A stretch of DNA of 64,000 nucleotides from Erythrobacter sp. Alg231-14 (GTDB lineage: Bacteria > Pseudomonadota > Alphaproteobacteria > Sphingomonadales > Sphingomonadaceae), in the NCBI RefSeq assembly GCF_900149685.1, contig NZ_LT702999.1, positions 2,294,001-2,358,000 of the forward strand, in the 5' to 3' direction. The translations under genes were made by a program, and so were the position numbers. The notes below the pieces were generated by a model that was given only the letters and a program-made list of their open reading frames with translations, had not been told where the DNA came from and searched no databases. Below, in pieces: positions 36,432 to 48,757 of the stretch (positions are counted from its first letter, which is position 1; each line of letters opens with the position of its first letter).

Positions 36432-38570
36432 GTGAGTTCTGACATCCTCGAAGCGCTGGAGCGCTATGCGCGTGCCCGGCGAACAACTTTGCCGCCGCAT
36501 TGGGATGCCGATATTCGCGCTGCGTTGGCCGACCGGTATTTGCCCGAAGACGCCACCGCGCTTGAAGCGGTTCGGACCGAATTGGAATGGGAACCGCCGA
36601 CCCAGATTGGCGGCCGGCCACGCGCAGATGAATTGCCTTTATTGGTGCACGACCCGGATCAAGGTTGGGTCGTGGCCCTGCAATGGGTGGGCGAAGATGA
36701 ACTCGCTTTGTTGGGACACGCACAACCATTGGTTTGGACGGAGGAACAAACCTTTTTCATGGTTAGTGTCCCCGACCCATTGCGCCGCGATGGCGTGAGC
36801 GCGTTTGGCGTTTTCTCAAGCGCGATCAAACGGCGCAGCCGTGTTTTGGTCATCGCCGCGATAGCCACCGTCTTTGCCAATATTTTGACGCTGGCGACCT
36901 CGCTCTACGCGATGCAATTGTATGACCGGGTGATCCCGCTGGCGAGTTTTGAAACGCTCTTTGTTCTGACGGCTGGTGTGCTTTTCGCACTGGTGCTGGA
37001 CCTGACTCTGCGCAGTCTGCGCGCAATCTTGATCGAGGCAGAGGCGCAGAACATCGACAAGGAAGTGTCTGAATTCTTCTTTGCCAGAGCGCAGGCGATA
37101 CGTCTTGATGCGCGGCCGCAAGGCGTCGGGACAATGGCCGCACAAATCCAAGGTCAAGAACAAATCCGCCAAGTGATGTCGGCCAGCTCGCTATTCGTGT
37201 TTGCCGATTTGCCGTTTGCGATCTTCTTCATTCTTGTCATCGCTGGTATCGGCGGCAGCATCGCGCTGGTGCCCGTTATTAGCCTTCCGATCGCGCTCCT
37301 TTTGGCGTTCTTACTGGCGATGGTTATTCGCAAAGGCGCTGAACGATCACAGGTGACCGGCAATCAAAAAAATGGCCTTTTGGTCGAAATGCTCGACGCA
37401 TCCGAAACGGTGAAGGCCAATTTGGGCGGCTGGCAAATGATCAGCCGTTGGAATCGCCTGATCCGCGAGGTTCACCATTTCGAAGATCCGGTGAAACGCG
37501 CATCGGCTGTATCAGGGACGCTTTTTTCTAGCCTTCAGCAAACGACCTATGTGGCGGTCATGGGTTTTGGTGCTTACCTTGCGGCAACAGGTCAGATCAC
37601 AACCGGCGGCTTGTTGGCCTGTTCAATAATTGTGGGACGGATCAATGGGCCGTTGATTGCCCAATTGCCGAACTTAATCGTTCAATGGGGCTATGCGCGC
37701 TCGTCTCTAAAGGCGCTGGATGGATTGCTGCAATTTCCAGTAGAGCGGACATCAGAAAGCGGTGGCCTACGACCGGAAAGCATGTCTGGGCCGATCACCA
37801 TCAAAGCGGCGGCATTCGCCTATGACGATGCGCCACCGGCGGTCGATGTTGCGCAATTGCAGATCAAGCCGGGCGAACGGGTCGCGTTGATTGGCGGCGT
37901 TGGCGCGGGTAAATCAACTTTGCTTAAACTGATTGCTGGGCTGTATTCGCCGCAAACGGGTTCGGTCGCGGTGAACGGCATCGATCTTGGCCAAATTTCT
38001 GAAGACATCGCCCGCCGTCAAATCGGGTATTTGTCACAGAACGCACGGCTTGTGCGGGGCAGTTTACGCGACAGTTTGACGATGGGGCTGGGTCATATTG
38101 ACGATGCGGCTTTGATCGCAACCGCAAAGGCGACCGGTTTGGAAACCTTGTTTTCCGATCAAAAACGCGGACTGGATATCCAAATGCAAGAGGGCGGCGC
38201 GGGGCTTTCTGGTGGGCAGAGGGCCTTGGTTGGGATCAACCGTTTGATCCATGCTCGCCCACGAATTTGGCTTCTCGATGAACCGACTGCGGCGTTAGAC
38301 GTGAACAGCGAAAAATCAGCATTGGACGCGGTAAAAGCGGCCATGCGGGATGATGATATTTTGATTATGGCCACGCATAAACTTCCGTTGATAGAGAGGT
38401 TTTCGCGCGTGGTGGTGATGGCAAACGGACAAGTCATCAGCAGCGAACCATCGACGGATTTCATCAAGCGGTTCCGCGAAACTGCTGAACTGCGAAAGAG
38501 CAAAGCGCAAGAAACCAAGCAAAGCAGCGGTATGATCACCACCAAAATTGGCAGAGGCAAGAAGCCGTGA
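36432..38570 (+). CDS. Type I secretion ABC transporter (LapB/HlyB type)
   Basis: Peptide/protein exporter with an N-terminal C39-like domain, a six-helix membrane domain and an ATPase. The first about 110 residues take the place of the C39 peptidase but show no catalytic Cys motif, as in exporters that do not cleave their substrate. Membrane helices start at VLVIAAIATVFANILTLATS. The ATPase has Walker A GGVGAGKST, signature LSGGQRALVGINRLI and Walker B RIWLLDEPTAALD. GTG 36432, 15 nt after the tolC stop, is chosen; an ATG at 36390 would overlap that gene. The stop overlaps the HlyD start. The C-terminus is basic (KIGRGKKP). Confidence 0.92.
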   Translation: MSSDILEALERYARARRTTLPPHWDADIRAALADRYLPEDATALEAVRTELEWEPPTQIGGRPRADELPLLVHDPDQGWVVALQWVGEDELALLGHAQPLVWTEEQTFFMVSVPDPLRRDGVSAFGVFSSAIKRRSRVLVIAAIATVFANILTLATSLYAMQLYDRVIPLASFETLFVLTAGVLFALVLDLTLRSLRAILIEAEAQNIDKEVSEFFFARAQAIRLDARPQGVGTMAAQIQGQEQIRQVMSASSLFVFADLPFAIFFILVIAGIGGSIALVPVISLPIALLLAFLLAMVIRKGAERSQVTGNQKNGLLVEMLDASETVKANLGGWQMISRWNRLIREVHHFEDPVKRASAVSGTLFSSLQQTTYVAVMGFGAYLAATGQITTGGLLACSIIVGRINGPLIAQLPNLIVQWGYARSSLKALDGLLQFPVERTSESGGLRPESMSGPITIKAAAFAYDDAPPAVDVAQLQIKPGERVALIGGVGAGKSTLLKLIAGLYSPQTGSVAVNGIDLGQISEDIARRQIGYLSQNARLVRGSLRDSLTMGLGHIDDAALIATAKATGLETLFSDQKRGLDIQMQEGGAGLSGGQRALVGINRLIHARPRIWLLDEPTAALDVNSEKSALDAVKAAMRDDDILIMATHKLPLIERFSRVVVMANGQVISSEPSTDFIKRFRETAELRKSKAQETKQSSGMITTKIGRGKKP

Positions 38571-39721
38571 ATACATTGCTCCGCCCTGCCACTCTGATCA
38601 TCATTACAATCTCCGCGCTTTTGGTGGGTTTCATCGCGTGGTCGCAATGGGCCGAGCTGGATCAGGTGACGCGCGCTCCTGGTAAGGTGGTGCCGTTCGC
38701 CCGGGTGCAAATTGTACAAAGCGAACAAGACGGCGCGATTACCCAAATTGCCGTGCGCGAAGGAGAAGCGGTTACCGCCGGTCAATTGCTGGTTGAATTG
38801 GATAAGGTTCAACTTGAAGCCGCTGTGCGCGAATCCCGGGTGAAGGTCGCCGCTTTGGAAAGTCGGATGGCGCGGATCAACGCGGAATTGTTCGACCGAC
38901 CTTTGACGTTCCCGAGCTCGCTCGATGATTTTGACGAATTCGTCGCGAACCAACGTCAATTGTTTCAACGCCGTCGTGCCGCGCTTCAATCGGAATTGGC
39001 GACGCTTTCCAGCCTGGCCGAATTGCAACAGCAGGAATTGGATCTCAACATGCCGTTGTTGGATACGGGCGATGTGGCCCGATCCGAAATCATCCGGATG
39101 CAACGGGTGGTGGTTGAAACGCGGGGACGCATTTCGAATTTGCGATCAGAATACATCCGGGATCTACAGGCGGAATTCACGCAGACCGAAGAAGAACTGG
39201 CCGCATCGCGTCAGCAACTGGCCCGCTCCGAAGACAGTCTGCGTGCATCCACCTTGGCTGCGCCAACCGATGGCATTGTGAAGAACGTCCGATTTTCGAC
39301 CATTGGTGGCGTGGTGCGGGCAGGCGAAGAGGTTTTGCAGATCGTTCCGGTTGGCGAAAAGTTGATCATCGAAACGCGGGTGCCGCCGCGCGACATCGCC
39401 TTTGTCAAAACCGGCCAAACGGCGCGTGTGAATTTTGATGCTTATGACAATTCGATTTACGGATCGGCGACCGGCAACGTGGTTTTCATCAGCCCGGACA
39501 CATTGACCGAGCAAAGCGAGAACGGGTCGAGCGAGACCTATTATCGCGTCAATCTTGAGGTGGACACTGCCACGATGAGGCAAGTTGAAGGTCGCGATTT
39601 GATCAACCTTCAAGCCGGAATGACCGCGACGGCAGAGATACTCACCGGCAAATCGACGGTGTGGGCCTATCTCACCAAGCCCATTTTGAAGACAGCATCG
39701 GATTCAATGCAAGAACGTTGA
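38567..39721 (+). CDS. Type I secretion membrane fusion protein (HlyD family)
   Basis: Adaptor that bridges the ABC exporter and the TolC channel. It has one N-terminal transmembrane helix (LIIITISALLVGFIAWSQW), then RAPGKVVPFARVQIVQSEQDG, which matches the HlyD/LapC start. A long coiled-coil of roughly 150 residues follows, then the C-terminal domain with TLAAPTDGIVKNVRFSTIGGVV and VKTGQTARVNFDAYD. Start is GTG 38567 in a 4-nt overlap with the ABC gene. Length 384 aa is typical. The RTX substrate candidate is the next gene, 81 nt on. Confidence 0.92.
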   Translation: MNTLLRPATLIIITISALLVGFIAWSQWAELDQVTRAPGKVVPFARVQIVQSEQDGAITQIAVREGEAVTAGQLLVELDKVQLEAAVRESRVKVAALESRMARINAELFDRPLTFPSSLDDFDEFVANQRQLFQRRRAALQSELATLSSLAELQQQELDLNMPLLDTGDVARSEIIRMQRVVVETRGRISNLRSEYIRDLQAEFTQTEEELAASRQQLARSEDSLRASTLAAPTDGIVKNVRFSTIGGVVRAGEEVLQIVPVGEKLIIETRVPPRDIAFVKTGQTARVNFDAYDNSIYGSATGNVVFISPDTLTEQSENGSSETYYRVNLEVDTATMRQVEGRDLINLQAGMTATAEILTGKSTVWAYLTKPILKTASDSMQER

Positions 39722-39802
39722 TCGGTGCGATTGCATTGCTTAATCTGTTGATCGGTGAAGTGATCGCCCCTAGCCTGCGACATTCAGAAACAGGGGCATA
39801 CA

Positions 39803-41698
39803 GTGGCAATCACTCCCAATTACACGATCTTCAATCCTGCAAACATTTCGCAGGCCGTCATCGACCTTTTGTTGGGCGTAGCTGACGAAGCGTTTCGGCT
39901 TTGGGGTGAGGTTTTAGCCGGCGATGCCAATTTGGCGGTCCGTGTCGAATTGCTCGAAGATACATTCAGCGGCCGGGCACAGGGTGGTTGGGGTAATGGA
40001 ACCAATATTGGTCAGACGAACGGATTGAACCTGATTGTTGGGGCGCCGTCTTATGAGCTTCAAACCGGGCAAGATGTTCCCAACGGCGACTATGACGTGA
40101 TCATGCAGTTCAGCATGGATTACCTTCTGAACGAGCTTTTCCTGGATCCAACGCCTGGATCGCGCGACGATATCCCATCGGACCGCACAGACGGTCTAAG
40201 CGTGATCCTGCACGAAATTGGGCATGCGCTTGGCATTATCGGATATTATAACACCGACACCAATGAACAGGGTAATTTTGCGACGCCATACGATTTGCGC
40301 AGGGTGGAAATCGACGGCGAAGATTTCTTCCGAGGGCCCAATGTAACGCAAGTGCTGGGCCGTGACTTGGATCAAACGCGCGGCAATTATGCGCATTATG
40401 GCAACAATAACGAAAACCCGGCGACCAGTGACGATCCGACCACGGGATTGATGAACGGCGTCGTGTTCTATCGCGGCTATGCCTACACGATCAGTGATCT
40501 GGATTTGGCCGTGCTGGCGGATACCGGTTTAGGCACGATCCGGGATGATATTCTTGACAATCCGCTGCACGAATATTTGCGCGGTGGGGACGGCAATGAT
40601 CAAATCATTGGCGATCACATCGCCAATCGGTTTTTTGGTGATGCGGGCGACGATGCTCTGTTTGGCAATGGCGGCGCCGATACATTGTTTGGTGGTGAAG
40701 GCGCCGACAGCCTTGATGGCGGAGCAGACGTGGATCAATTGATCGGCGGCCTAGGCAATGACACGATTGACGGCGGTTCCAATGTGGACACGGCGGTCGT
40801 TTCGGGGAACCGCGCGGATTACACGATCACACAGACGCAAACGGGTGTGTTTGAGGTTGTTGGCGCGGACGGGACCGATGTTCTGTCCGGCGTTGAGTTC
40901 CTGCAATTTGACGATGAGATGATGCGTTTGCTTCCCGGCCAAGGTGTGTCGGTGAACTTCGCGACGTCGGACACTTCGGTGTATCAAGACGCGATGAGCG
41001 CGATCCGCGATTTTGATGGCAATGCGTTGGGCGGCGATGGTTCGTGGCTGCGCATTGGTGAGGCCGATGTGAACGGCGATGGCGATCTGGATCAGATTGT
41101 TGTGAACCAAGCGATCGGCCGTTTTGCGACCGTTGGTACGGCGCCGGATGGTCTGGTCTATTTTGATGACCATTCATGGGCCGGCGAAACGCGTGTTGCT
41201 GGCATCTATATCGATCCATTGGTGGAAAGCGGCGATGTTGTTGCGGGCAGCGACAATGACAGCCAGCGCCGGTTCCAGAACGATTTGGAGATCGAAAACA
41301 TCAACCGTGTCTTGGGCGCGGATGATTACGACAGCGACGGCATCCAAGAGGTGTTCTTTGCGCTGACCGATGGCACGGCGTATCTGCGCGCACTGATGCA
41401 TGAAGATGGCAACATCCGGTATGCCAACTATCAAAGCGAACAAGAGGTGATCGATTACCTCACAGCTAATGGATATGACGAAAGCACTTTCGGTGACTGG
41501 TTCGGCGATAGCGCTAACGCAGCGACGGCGGACAAAGAATCCAGCACCGAAGTGTCGATCCAACTCGTTACCAAAAACGATGGCGGACAAGGCGAGCCAG
41601 AGGCAATTGGCGGCGACATCGAAGCGATGTTTGCACAACGCCCCGGCGAATTCGCATCGCAGCAATTCGAACAGGTTCCGATCGAATTCTTTGGCTAA
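39803..41698 (+). CDS. RTX-repeat metalloprotease-like secreted protein
   Basis: Probable substrate of the adjacent type I system. There is no N-terminal signal, as expected. Residues 137-147 read HEIGHALGIIG: a zinc HExxH motif, but the third metzincin ligand is Gly instead of His. A later H198 (NYAHYG) and M217 (TGLMNGV) could serve as third ligand and Met-turn, as in leishmanolysin-like enzymes; this is inference. Residues about 260-329 hold GGxGxDxLxG calcium-binding repeats (for example GGDGNDQIIGD and FGGEGADSLDGG). The C-terminal part has DVNGDGDLDQIV and DYDSDGIQEVFF, calcium-loop-like sequences, and a C-terminal tail suited to type I export. It is 631 aa and ends before a strong terminator. 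Confidence 0.85.
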   Translation: MAITPNYTIFNPANISQAVIDLLLGVADEAFRLWGEVLAGDANLAVRVELLEDTFSGRAQGGWGNGTNIGQTNGLNLIVGAPSYELQTGQDVPNGDYDVIMQFSMDYLLNELFLDPTPGSRDDIPSDRTDGLSVILHEIGHALGIIGYYNTDTNEQGNFATPYDLRRVEIDGEDFFRGPNVTQVLGRDLDQTRGNYAHYGNNNENPATSDDPTTGLMNGVVFYRGYAYTISDLDLAVLADTGLGTIRDDILDNPLHEYLRGGDGNDQIIGDHIANRFFGDAGDDALFGNGGADTLFGGEGADSLDGGADVDQLIGGLGNDTIDGGSNVDTAVVSGNRADYTITQTQTGVFEVVGADGTDVLSGVEFLQFDDEMMRLLPGQGVSVNFATSDTSVYQDAMSAIRDFDGNALGGDGSWLRIGEADVNGDGDLDQIVVNQAIGRFATVGTAPDGLVYFDDHSWAGETRVAGIYIDPLVESGDVVAGSDNDSQRRFQNDLEIENINRVLGADDYDSDGIQEVFFALTDGTAYLRALMHEDGNIRYANYQSEQEVIDYLTANGYDESTFGDWFGDSANAATADKESSTEVSIQLVTKNDGGQGEPEAIGGDIEAMFAQRPGEFASQQFEQVPIEFFG

Positions 41699-41730
41699 AG
41701 TTAGGCTTCGGTCTAAAACTGAAAAGTGCT

Positions 41731-41768
41731 GGGCGCTTCTTCCGAAAGGAGGAGGCGCCCCTCTTTTT
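41731..41768 (+). terminator. Strong rho-independent terminator of type I secretion/RTX locus
   Basis: A 13-bp stem (GGGCGC plus TTCTTCC pairing with GGAGGAG plus GCGCCC, two G-U pairs) closes on a GAAA tetraloop and is followed by CTCTTTTT. It lies 33 nt after the RTX stop codon and separates the locus from bamD. Confidence 0.92.
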
Positions 41769-41880
41769 GGGCTCAACTCCCAGATGAATTGCGATGGAAC
41801 TCCGGTGCGGCGAACACTCCATGGGATTAAGCGTGCAACTTCACTTGGCGTTCAGGCGCGCGCTGGCTATACGCAACGTC

Positions 41881-42675
41881 ATGAAAAAGACGATCCGCAC
41901 TCGCCTAACGCGCGCCACCTTGATGGGCGCCGCTTTTGCCACACTCGCAGCCTGTGGAGGCGGCGCGGCCGATAAAGACGTGGCGTATGTCGCACGCGAC
42001 GTCGAATCGCTCTATGCAGAGGCGCAAAGGCGGCTTGATGGGGGCAACACGGTTCTTGCAGCGGCGCTGTTTGACGAAGTTGAACGCCAACACCCATATT
42101 CGCCATGGGCACGCCGCGCCCAGTTGATGAGCGCGTTCAGCTATTACATCGCCCGCGATTACAACAAAGCGATCCAAAACTCTCAACGGTTCTTGTCGAT
42201 CCACCCAGGCAACAAAGACGCACCCTATGCCTATTACCTGATCGCGCTGTCATATTATGAACAGATAAGTGATGTGAATCGCGATCAATCGATCACGGAA
42301 CAGGCGCAAATCGCTCTGCGTGAAGTGAACCGCCGTTTCCCGCAAACCGAATATGCGGCCGATGCCCGGTTGAAACTCGACTTGGTTTCCGATCACCTAG
42401 CCGGCAAAGAAATGGAAATCGGGCGGTATTATCAACGGTCAGGCCGCTGGTTGGCCGCGGCATTACGGTTCCGCAACGTTGTCGAAGAATACGAAACAAC
42501 AAGCCATACGCCCGAAGCTCTCTACCGTTTGACGGAAAGCAGTTTGGCGTTGGGCATCCGCGAAGAAGCGGTCAAATACGCTGCCGTGCTGGGCGCCAAT
42601 TACCCGGGCACCGAATGGTATGAAAAGGCGTTTGAATTGGTCGAAGATCATGCCGGCGACGTGACCGCATCCTAA
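41881..42675 (+). CDS. bamD: Outer membrane assembly lipoprotein BamD
   Basis: Essential lipoprotein of the BAM complex, which inserts beta-barrel proteins into the outer membrane. ATG 41881 starts a lipoprotein signal with lipobox LAAC. It carries five TPR-like helix pairs, with the family's EAQRRLDGGNTVLAAALFDEVERQHPYSPWA, YNKAIQNSQRFLSIHPGN, YAYYLIALSYYEQI and RFPQTEYAADARLK spread through the chain. The length (264 aa) and lipobox match. In many alphaproteobacteria bamD precedes recN, as it does here. It is preceded by the terminator at 41731, so it has its own promoter. Confidence 0.95.
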   Translation: MKKTIRTRLTRATLMGAAFATLAACGGGAADKDVAYVARDVESLYAEAQRRLDGGNTVLAAALFDEVERQHPYSPWARRAQLMSAFSYYIARDYNKAIQNSQRFLSIHPGNKDAPYAYYLIALSYYEQISDVNRDQSITEQAQIALREVNRRFPQTEYAADARLKLDLVSDHLAGKEMEIGRYYQRSGRWLAAALRFRNVVEEYETTSHTPEALYRLTESSLALGIREEAVKYAAVLGANYPGTEWYEKAFELVEDHAGDVTAS

Positions 42676-42795
42676 CCCGTGCGCCCGATCATGGGCGGGG
42701 TGTTGCGGCAGGCGTAAAACAACGCCAACGTTGTTGTTTGCAAAGTTATCTTGAGACGTGACGCGGTGCTGACGTTGGGTTAGTGCTGAACGGCC

Positions 42796-44463
42796 ATGCT
42801 GACCCGTCTTTCCATCCGCAACATCGTCTTGATTGAGGCGCTTGACCTCGACTTTGTGCGCGGATTGGGTGTCCTCACCGGCGAAACGGGGGCAGGCAAA
42901 TCAATCCTACTCGACGCGCTTGGTCTGGTGTTGGGGGATCGCGCTGAAACGGCTTTGGTCCGTGCAGGGGAATCCAAGGCCAGCGTAACAGCCAGTTTTG
43001 AATTCGCATCTCTACCAGTTTCGGTGGCAGAGGCATTGGACGATGCCGACATGGATATCGAACCAGGCGAACCCTTGTTGATCCGTCGTCAGGTTAAGGC
43101 GGATGGAGGGTCAAAGGCCTTTATCAACGATCAACCCGCTAGCGTGGCGTTGTTGCGTGAATTGGCGCCGGCTCTGGTCGAATTGCACGGGCAGCACGAC
43201 GATCGCGGTTTGGTGAACCCGCGCGGGCATCGGATGTTGCTTGATCGTTATGCCGACATTGATCTGGGCGCGTTGGAAGGGCGTTGGAAGAACTGGGCCA
43301 CCGCAGAGGCGAAATTGGCCGAGGCGCGCCATTCGCAAGAGCAAGCTAAGCTGGATGAAGATCTGTTGATCGCGCATCTGGCGGAATTGACCACGCTGGA
43401 ACCGGCTGTCGGCGAAGAAGAGCAATTGGCGGGGCAGCGTTCCGACATGCAAAAGGGCGAAAAGCTCGCCGGTGAATTGGAAGACCTACGCCACATTTGG
43501 GAAGGGTCGGATTCGCCGCTTGCATCCTTGCGCGTCGCCGCGCGCAAGTTGGACCGTATCGCTCCTGAACACCCAATGTTGACCGAGGCGTTGGCCGCGT
43601 TGGACCGCGCCGTGATCGAGGCGGGCGAAGCCGAGGATAAGCTAGAGGGCGCAGCGCGCGCTCTTGTGCATGATCCCGCCGCATTGGATGCCGCAGAAAC
43701 GCGCTTGTTCGAACTGCGCGCTATGGCGCGAAAGCATCGCTGCGATGTTGATGCATTGCCCGAATTGATGGTGGAAATGCGCGCAAAACTCGATGCGATT
43801 GAGGGCGGTGACGCGGAATTGGGCACGCTGGAATCGGCGGCGCGAGATGCGCGCGATGCCTACCTCAAAACAGCCGAGAAAGCGCAAGCTGCACGGGCCA
43901 AGGCGGCCAAAGTGCTGGATAAAGCGGTCGCTGCGGAATTGGCTCCGTTGAAATTGGATGCGGCGCGGTTCCAGACTTCGATCACCACACTGCCAGAGGA
44001 AAAATGGGGCGCCCATGGTATGGATGCGGCCGAATTTCTGATCGCGACCAATCCCGGCGCCGATTTCGCGCCGCTCGCTAAGATTGCTTCGGGAGGGGAA
44101 CTGTCCCGCTTTATCCTCGCGTTGAAGGTCGCCTTGGCAGAAAAAGGTGGCGCAGCGACGATCATCTTTGATGAAATTGACCGCGGCGTGGGCGGGGCGG
44201 TTGCATCGGCCATCGGTGAACGGCTCGCCCGGCTTGCCAGCGCCGAGGGACAGTTGTTGGCCGTGACCCACAGCCCGCAAGTCGCGGCGCGCGGCGCCAT
44301 GCATTATATGATCGCCAAAGCATCCAGCGGCACGGTGACAAAGACGAGCGTCGTATTGCTCGATCAAATCGGACGTCAAGATGAAATTGCGCGGATGCTG
44401 TCTGGCGCCGAAGTAACACCAGAGGCGCGGGCGCAGGCGGACCGATTGTTGGAGGGGATCTAA
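42796..44463 (+). CDS. recN: DNA repair protein RecN
   Basis: SMC-like ATPase acting in double-strand break repair. The N-terminus is MLTRLSIRNIVLIEALDLDF followed by LTGETGAGKSILLDALGLVLG (Walker A). The middle is a coiled-coil. The C-terminal lobe has IASGGELSRFILALK (signature) and TIIFDEIDRGVGGAVASAIG (Walker B), with the RecN-typical VTHSPQVAARG. Length 555 aa is normal. Its TAA overlaps the next ATG by 1 nt, beginning a chain of coupled genes that runs through ligA. Confidence 0.97.
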   Translation: MLTRLSIRNIVLIEALDLDFVRGLGVLTGETGAGKSILLDALGLVLGDRAETALVRAGESKASVTASFEFASLPVSVAEALDDADMDIEPGEPLLIRRQVKADGGSKAFINDQPASVALLRELAPALVELHGQHDDRGLVNPRGHRMLLDRYADIDLGALEGRWKNWATAEAKLAEARHSQEQAKLDEDLLIAHLAELTTLEPAVGEEEQLAGQRSDMQKGEKLAGELEDLRHIWEGSDSPLASLRVAARKLDRIAPEHPMLTEALAALDRAVIEAGEAEDKLEGAARALVHDPAALDAAETRLFELRAMARKHRCDVDALPELMVEMRAKLDAIEGGDAELGTLESAARDARDAYLKTAEKAQAARAKAAKVLDKAVAAELAPLKLDAARFQTSITTLPEEKWGAHGMDAAEFLIATNPGADFAPLAKIASGGELSRFILALKVALAEKGGAATIIFDEIDRGVGGAVASAIGERLARLASAEGQLLAVTHSPQVAARGAMHYMIAKASSGTVTKTSVVLLDQIGRQDEIARMLSGAEVTPEARAQADRLLEGI

Positions 44464-44923
44464 TGGAAGTTCTAGGCGGTGTTCTATTGGCGATTGCTGG
44501 GATTGTTTTGCTGGCCGCGATTGGATTGACGACGGTCGTTGCTCTCATCCTAATGGCGGTGCTCGGCTTCATCACGGAAATGAGTTTTAAGCGATTGTTT
44601 TTCGTATCTTTCGGCTTGGGCCTTCTGGCTCCGATACTGCTTGGAATTGGTGTTTCATCGGTGCTGAGCGATAACAATATTCAGCGCGAAATCATGTCTG
44701 AATTGAATCAATCAATATCTGGACCAGAGAATGTCATCGAAGTCATTCCGCGCATCAGCGAACTTCGCGAGCAATTGAGCGACGGTACAATTACGCCCGA
44801 CCAATTTGAGGAGCAGCTGGAGGCGTTGATCGAAGAACGGACCGGCTCCCAGATTGAATTGGATGGCTCGGGTGTGACAATTGATGCGGAGACAGAAGCG
44901 GATCGGTTGTCGGAGGTGGAGTG

Positions 44924-44924
<1 letters not shown>
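44463..44924 (+). CDS. Unknown membrane protein with SHOCT-like tail (orfX between recN and ligA)
   Basis: I do not recognise the family as a whole. It is 153 aa: two hydrophobic helices (residues about 4-35 and 44-66, the latter LFFVSFGLGLLAPILLGIGV), then a soluble acidic part. Within it, SELREQLSDGTITPDQFEEQL resembles the short SHOCT motif (G-x-I-T-x-x-x-F-E-x-x). Start ATG overlaps the recN stop; the stop overlaps the start of the next gene. The tight coupling means it is made with RecN and the downstream ligase. Function unknown. Confidence 0.7.
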
Positions 44925-47573
<2,649 letters not shown>

Positions 47574-47574
<1 letters not shown>

Positions 47575-48077
47575 TGGATTTTTTGAATGAACTTCACCCT
47601 CAGGCCGTGAGGATCGCCGAATTGTTGCGGGCGCGCGATGAGAAAATCGCTGTGGCCGATGGCGCGACAGGCGGATTGATTGGGGCGGCATTGTTGACGG
47701 TGCCGGGCGCGTTGGAATTCTATGTTGGCGGCGGGATCGTCTATTCCTTTCGCGCGCGGGACGTTTTGTTCAATCTGCCACGCGAAGCGTATGCAGGCAT
47801 GCGGTCCGTGACCGAGGAATACGCCATCCTTCAAGCGGGCGCGATCCGTGATCAAATGGGCGCGCAATGGGGCATTGCGGAAAGTGGATCGGCGGGATCG
47901 AGCAAACATCCATTGGGCGTGGCATCGGGCAGGAGCATCACGGCGGTTACGGGTCCACAAGATTTTCAGATCACCCGTCTTGTAGAGACCGATAGTGATG
48001 ATCGGATCGACAATATGGCGGCCTTCACCCGCAACGCGTTAAACCTGCTCGAAGAGGCGTTGATTCGCGTTGGTTAG
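47574..48077 (+). CDS. CinA-like (PncC-fold) protein with altered active site
   Basis: Belongs to the C-terminal CinA/nicotinamide-nucleotide amidohydrolase family: the GG of the N-terminal motif, VPGALEFYVGGGIVYSF and the GIAESGSAG...SITAVTGP region fit. In active PncC enzymes the motif is ES(C)TGG with a nucleophile Ser and a Lys in the YSNEAK region. Here it reads VADGATGGLIG (residues 28-37) and YSFRARD, so both are missing. It may belong to a divergent subfamily with another activity or be catalytically inert. ATG 47574 overlaps the ligA stop (TGATG). Its stop overlaps the convergent DUF2459 gene by 4 nt. Confidence 0.8.
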
Positions 48078-48757
48078 GGCGCGTCCGGCACCCATTTCAT
48101 CACGCCACCGGGCAATGGCGACCAGATCCCAACATTGACCCCGGCAGCGGCCAATTGGTCCGACGTCCATTGATTGCACGTGTTGCCAATGTGGTACGTG
48201 CCGTGCGCGCTGTAAAATACATCGTGCCATGAATATCCGGGTATGGTTTCGCGATTGTCTGCTTCGACCAATTGGCTCTCGATAGATTGCACCAAGGCGC
48301 GATATTCGCTCTCTCTTAGCCGCAAAACACGGTAATCATTGGATGCGGCGGGGCGGACGTAATAGGCCACATGCAACACCGCTTCACCGCCGGTCATCGC
48401 GTTGACCGCGGTGGTAACGGTAAGGTCGGTCCACTCTGGCGTTTCTAGGAAGAACGCCCGTTCACCCCAGCTAACCGCAACATGGGTGTAGGGGCGTGTG
48501 CCTACCCGGATGTCTTCAATAGAGAAGGTCGTGCGCCAGTCTTTTTCCCGTGTCACCAATGGCATCGCAATCTCAGTGTGTATGCCGTTGCTGCCGACCA
48601 TGATTTCGATTGTGCGTTCATCGGCGGCGACGGGTTCCGTCCATTCGCCGTTGCGCCCCATCGATGATCCGATCCAGGCGACGAGAAAGAACAACGACAC
48701 CATGCCAATCAGGCCGATGACGCTCCATTTCGCCGCAGCCTTTACCTTAACGAGCAT
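48074..48757 (-). CDS. DUF2459 / TIGR02117 family protein
   Basis: 227-aa protein with one N-terminal membrane helix (WSVIGLIGMVSLFFLVAWIG) and a periplasmic domain. The family patterns are visible: MVGSNGIHTEIAMPL, AVSWGERAFFLETPEW and, near the end, HIGNTCNQWTSDQLAAAGV. The conserved His and Cys of these motifs suggest a papain-like or related hydrolase active site, but no function is established. Its start overlaps the end of prmA (11 nt) and its end overlaps the CinA-like gene. Confidence 0.85.
   Translation of the reverse strand: MLVKVKAAAKWSVIGLIGMVSLFFLVAWIGSSMGRNGEWTEPVAADERTIEIMVGSNGIHTEIAMPLVTREKDWRTTFSIEDIRVGTRPYTHVAVSWGERAFFLETPEWTDLTVTTAVNAMTGGEAVLHVAYYVRPAASNDYRVLRLRESEYRALVQSIESQLVEADNRETIPGYSWHDVFYSAHGTYHIGNTCNQWTSDQLAAAGVNVGIWSPLPGGVMKWVPDAP

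Noticed and set aside
42682..42697. Hairpin CGCCC-GATCAT-GGGCG after bamD
   Set aside because: Only a 5-bp stem and no T-run; not listed as a terminator.
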